From NCBI GenBank assembly GCA_030636245.1, contig DAOVXI010000003.1, positions 1-26,293 of the forward strand: 26,293 nt of DNA. The letters are read 5' to 3'. Source of the DNA: Deltaproteobacteria bacterium (GTDB lineage: Bacteria; Desulfobacterota; GWC2-55-46; DRQE01). Below are positions 23,670 through 26,293 of the stretch, in pieces. The notes beneath the pieces are model-generated. The model did not search any database. It saw only the letters and a program-made list of their open reading frames with translations, and was not told where the DNA came from. The position numbers and the translations under genes were made by a program. Each line of letters begins with the position of its first letter. Position 1 is the first letter of the stretch.

Positions 23670-24788
23670 CTACTTAAGCGCCCGACCGGTCACCTCACAC
23701 AAGGCCTCTATAAATCGCTCGTTCTCCGCTTGCGTACCTATAGTTATCCTAATATACTCAGGAAGTTTGTAGCCCTTCATCGGCCTTACGATAACTCCCT
23801 TTTTAAGCAGATCGTTATAAACCTTTTCACCATCCCCGACATTTATCAAAAAGAAGTTAGCCTGAGAATCTACCGTTTTAAAATCAAGTTCTTTTAGTTT
23901 CGGCAGTAAAAAGTTGAAACCATTCTCATTCAGTTTTCTTGACGCCTCAACATGTGACTCATCCCGTAAGGCCCCGATGGCAGCGGCCTGCGCGATACTG
24001 CTCACGTTAAAGGGCTGACGCACACGGTCAATATACTCGACAATGTCGGGCCTTGTTATGGCGTAACCGATACGCAGTCCCGCAAGTCCGTATATCTTTG
24101 AGAATGTCCTAAGCACAACAACAGCCCTCTCCTTCAGGACATACTTAACACTCTTTGGGAAATCATCGGCTGTTACATATTCATAGTACGCCTCGTCAAG
24201 ACAAACGATAACGTCTTCGGGGATGTTATCCAAAAACTCTGTTACCTCATCGGCCGTATTGTATGTGCCCGTGGGGTTGTTCGGGTTAGCGATAAAAACA
24301 ACCTTTGTTTTTTTAGTAACCTTCTCGGCCATTGCCTTAAGATCTATCTTAAGATCCTTTGTAAGCGGGACGCTCACCGGTATAGCGCCGCAAGCCTTTG
24401 ATATTATCGGATAGACAGCAAATGAAGGCTCTCCGAAAAGCACCTCACCGCCATCGGCAAAGGTACGGAGAAGAAGCTCTATTATCTCGTTACTGCCGTT
24501 GCCAAATATCAGGTTCTCCGGTAGTACGCCGAAGCTGGCCGCAGCCTTCTCCTTAAGATAAAAGCAAGAGCCGTCGGGATAACGGTTCACGTCACCCAAA
24601 ACCCCCATGGCCTTAAGTATAGCGCTCCTGGAGGGCCCAAGCGGATTCTCGTTGCTTGCAAGCTTAATGGAGTCGCTTATACCAAGCTCCCTCTCCAGCT
24701 CTTCTATCGGTTTACCAGGAGGATATGGAACAAGCTCCTCAATATTTGCCGGAACCTTTATCTTATTTTTTTTCTTTGCCGCACTCAT
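23670..24788 (-). CDS. hisC: Histidinol-phosphate / aromatic aminotransferase
   Basis: A 372-residue fold-type I aminotransferase of the HisC family. Motifs: LASNENPLGPS near the N-terminus, GNGSNEIIELLL, NPNNPTGT, DEAYYEYV, the PLP lysine K231 in RTFSKIYGLAGLRIGY, and the C-terminal IRITIGT. It carries a short Lys-rich N-terminal extension (MSAAKKKNKIK). It starts one base after the pheA stop, using AGGA for a ribosome site. Placed between pheA and aroF, it probably transaminates phenylpyruvate and hydroxyphenylpyruvate, with or without histidinol phosphate; sequence alone cannot choose. Confidence 0.93.
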   Translation of the reverse strand: MSAAKKKNKIKVPANIEELVPYPPGKPIEELERELGISDSIKLASNENPLGPSRSAILKAMGVLGDVNRYPDGSCFYLKEKAAASFGVLPENLIFGNGSNEIIELLLRTFADGGEVLFGEPSFAVYPIISKACGAIPVSVPLTKDLKIDLKAMAEKVTKKTKVVFIANPNNPTGTYNTADEVTEFLDNIPEDVIVCLDEAYYEYVTADDFPKSVKYVLKERAVVVLRTFSKIYGLAGLRIGYAITRPDIVEYIDRVRQPFNVSSIAQAAAIGALRDESHVEASRKLNENGFNFLLPKLKELDFKTVDSQANFFLINVGDGEKVYNDLLKKGVIVRPMKGYKLPEYIRITIGTQAENERFIEALCEVTGRALK

Positions 24789-24789
24789 A

Positions 24790-25875
24790 TTACTTTCCTA
24801 CAGAGTTCTTCTCGTATGAACCAAGCACCTTCATGAAGGAAGATCTTTTATTAAGCCCTTCAATTGAGCGGGCTATGTCTTCATCATCTTTGTAACCGTC
24901 CATATCTATATAGAATACATACTCCCATGCCTTTGTCTTAAGCGGCCTTGACTCTATCTTCGATAGGTTTATGCCCTTCTCTGATAAAGGTTTAAGTATG
25001 TCATACAGCGCACCCGGCGAGTCCTTTATGGCAAAGATAACACTTGTTTTATCATTGCCTGTCCTTTTTGCCTCTCTTTTTCCTATAACAAGGAAACGAG
25101 TATAGTTGTAAGGGTTATCCTGGATGCTCTTCTGGGCAACACGCAGTCCATAGAGTGATGCCGCGGCTTCACCTGCTATGGCCGCTGTCTTCTCATCATC
25201 AGCCGCCATCTGCGCCGCCTGTGCGGTACTGCTGACCTCGACCGCAACCACTCCCGGCAGGGTTTCCTTTAGCCACCTTCCGCACTGAGCCAGTGCGTGC
25301 GGGTGCGAACAGACCCTTTCGATATCCTCAACCTTGCCGCTTTTGTTGAGTAAGGAGCTTGAGACCTCAAGCAGAACCTCGGCGCATATCTGGAGCGGTG
25401 AATCAACGAACATATCGAGTGTGTGGCTGACCGCGCCCTCGGCAGTGCTCTCTATCGGCACGACACCATAATTGGCCCTGCCTCGTTCCACCTCGTCAAA
25501 CACACCGGGTATGTCCTCGCGTGCAATGAAGTTACCCGACTGGCCAAAGTGCTTTATGGCTGCCTGATGGGTGAATGTAGCGTGAGGACCAAGGAAGGCT
25601 ATGTTTATGGGCTTCTCCATGGAAAGCGAAGCGCTGATTATCTCGCGGAAAACGCTTTTGAGCGCCTCTTCAGGGAACGGCCCTTTATTAATGCTGCGCA
25701 GCCGCTCATAGATCTGCCTCTCACGCTCGGGGTTATAGAACTCTCTGTTCTCATCTGTTTTGGTCTTGCCGACCTCGAGAACAACCTTTGCGCGCTCGTT
25801 TATAAGCTCGACAATATCCTTGTCGAGTTTATCTATCTTTTCTCTAAGCTCATCGAGCTTCTTCGACTCTTTCAT
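24790..25875 (-). CDS. pheA: Bifunctional chorismate mutase / prephenate dehydratase (P-protein)
   Basis: A 361-residue P-protein for phenylalanine synthesis. Residues about 6 to 85 form an AroQ-type chorismate mutase (LDELREKIDKLDKDIVELINERAKVVLEVGKTK...YNPERERQIYERL). Residues about 92 to 270 are the prephenate dehydratase (IAFLGPHATFTHQAA, VPIESTAEGAVSHTLD, CSHPHALAQC, and the catalytic NYTRFLVIG). A C-terminal ACT domain (about 280 to 355) carries the Phe-binding SPGALYDILKPLSEKGINLSKIESRPLK. Feedback inhibition by Phe is expected. It begins the aromatic operon behind a promoter at 25909 to 25937, with GAGAAG close to the ATG. Confidence 0.97.
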   Translation of the reverse strand: MKESKKLDELREKIDKLDKDIVELINERAKVVLEVGKTKTDENREFYNPERERQIYERLRSINKGPFPEEALKSVFREIISASLSMEKPINIAFLGPHATFTHQAAIKHFGQSGNFIAREDIPGVFDEVERGRANYGVVPIESTAEGAVSHTLDMFVDSPLQICAEVLLEVSSSLLNKSGKVEDIERVCSHPHALAQCGRWLKETLPGVVAVEVSSTAQAAQMAADDEKTAAIAGEAAASLYGLRVAQKSIQDNPYNYTRFLVIGKREAKRTGNDKTSVIFAIKDSPGALYDILKPLSEKGINLSKIESRPLKTKAWEYVFYIDMDGYKDDEDIARSIEGLNKRSSFMKVLGSYEKNSVGK

Positions 25876-25908
25876 AACACTTCTCGCCTAACTTTAATGT
25901 AAACAAAT

Positions 25909-25937
25909 AGAATATGATATTTCGGAAGGGAAATCAA
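25909..25937 (-). promoter_or_regulatory. Predicted promoter of the aromatic operon
   Basis: TTGATT (25937 to 25932) and TATTCT (25914 to 25909) are 17 bases apart on the minus strand, 34 bases before the pheA ATG. No clear leader peptide, T-box or attenuator is visible between it and pheA. Confidence 0.5.
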
Positions 25938-26020
25938 CGAAAAACTCTGAAAATCCGTAAACTTATGAAGAGATATAGGGTCGAGTTGTCTGGAGACTTT
26001 CTCTTGGGATAAGAATTGGG

Positions 26021-26293
26021 TTATCTGGCCTGCTCGTCATTAAAGATACCCATGCGTCTGAACTTGTCATATCGTGATGTAGATATCGCGGGCGGGTCAA
26101 GCTCACTTAGCTCCGCCATTGAGTTAAGTATCGCGTCCTTTATATTCATCGCGGTAAGCTTTGCGTCCCTGTGCGCCCCGCCGGATGGCTCCTCTATGAT
26201 ATTATCCACAATACCAAGCTTCAAAAGCTCTTTTGAGTGGATCTTTAAGGCCTTTGCCGCCGTATCGGCCTTGGCCCCGTCCTTCCAGAGTAT
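26021..26293 (-). CDS. accA: Acetyl-CoA carboxylase carboxyltransferase subunit alpha, C-terminal end
   Basis: The last 90 codons of a gene that enters from the right edge; the frame is open to the last base of the window. It reads ILWKDGAKADTAAKALKIHS, then ELLKLGIVDNIIEEPSGGAHRDAK, which is the conserved C-terminal part of AccA, ending after RYDKFRRMGIFNDEQAR. The subunit, with AccD, transfers the carboxyl group from biotin to acetyl-CoA to give malonyl-CoA for fatty acid synthesis. It is followed by a 145-base gap before pheA with no clear terminator. Confidence 0.95.
   Translation of the reverse strand: MLWKDGAKADTAAKALKIHSKELLKLGIVDNIIEEPSGGAHRDAKLTAMNIKDAILNSMAELSELDPPAISTSRYDKFRRMGIFNDEQAR

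Noticed and set aside
25991..26000. Inverted repeat GTCTGGAGAC after accA as a terminator
   Set aside because: Stem of four pairs with a two-base centre and no T tract on the minus strand; not a credible terminator.

Overview
This is a 26.3 kb stretch of bacterial chromosome in which every gene I support lies on the minus strand, so the genes read from the right end to the left end. It looks like a chemolithoautotrophic or autotrophy-derived bacterium of the Deltaproteobacteria/Nitrospinota kind. This is inferred from the ATP-citrate lyase plus monomeric NADP-isocitrate dehydrogenase cluster (reductive TCA cycle) and from a gene order (pheA-hisC-aroF-tyrA-aroA-cmk-ispH-rpsA-sppA-ihfB) that I recall from Geobacter-type genomes. 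I cannot assign a species.

Right-hand part (about 26.3 to 15.2 kb): the 3' end of accA; then a shikimate/aromatic amino acid operon (pheA, hisC, aroF, tyrA, aroA) running into cmk and ispH; then, behind its own promoter, rpsA, sppA, ihfB and a HIT-family gene, closed by a terminator. Spacing is tight, with several ATGA/TTGA overlaps.

Middle (15.1 to 7.3 kb): a single-gene unit for a TPR-containing lipoprotein, with its own promoter and terminator; then a 488-base gene-free region holding a well-formed ZTP (pfl-motif) riboswitch aptamer and an overlapping intrinsic terminator; then icd (monomeric IDH)-aclB-aclA, closed by a strong terminator. The riboswitch points at the reductive-TCA genes rather than at a purine or one-carbon gene, and is the most interesting feature here. 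The ATP-citrate lyase is an unusual two-subunit form with a 904-residue large subunit.

Left-hand part (7.2 to 0 kb): an operon starting at a SPOR-domain membrane protein, then miaB, a bifunctional-nuclease (DUF151) gene, a protein with a degenerate GGDEF-like domain, a receiver-PATAN protein with an unusual receiver, a PHP-family hydrolase, an exported beta-propeller protein and the start of a glycoside hydrolase family 57 gene that runs off the left edge. The two signalling-like proteins appear to have lost standard catalytic residues and may work as scaffolds or binding modules.

No tRNA, rRNA, CRISPR array, insertion sequence, prophage or plasmid function was seen.
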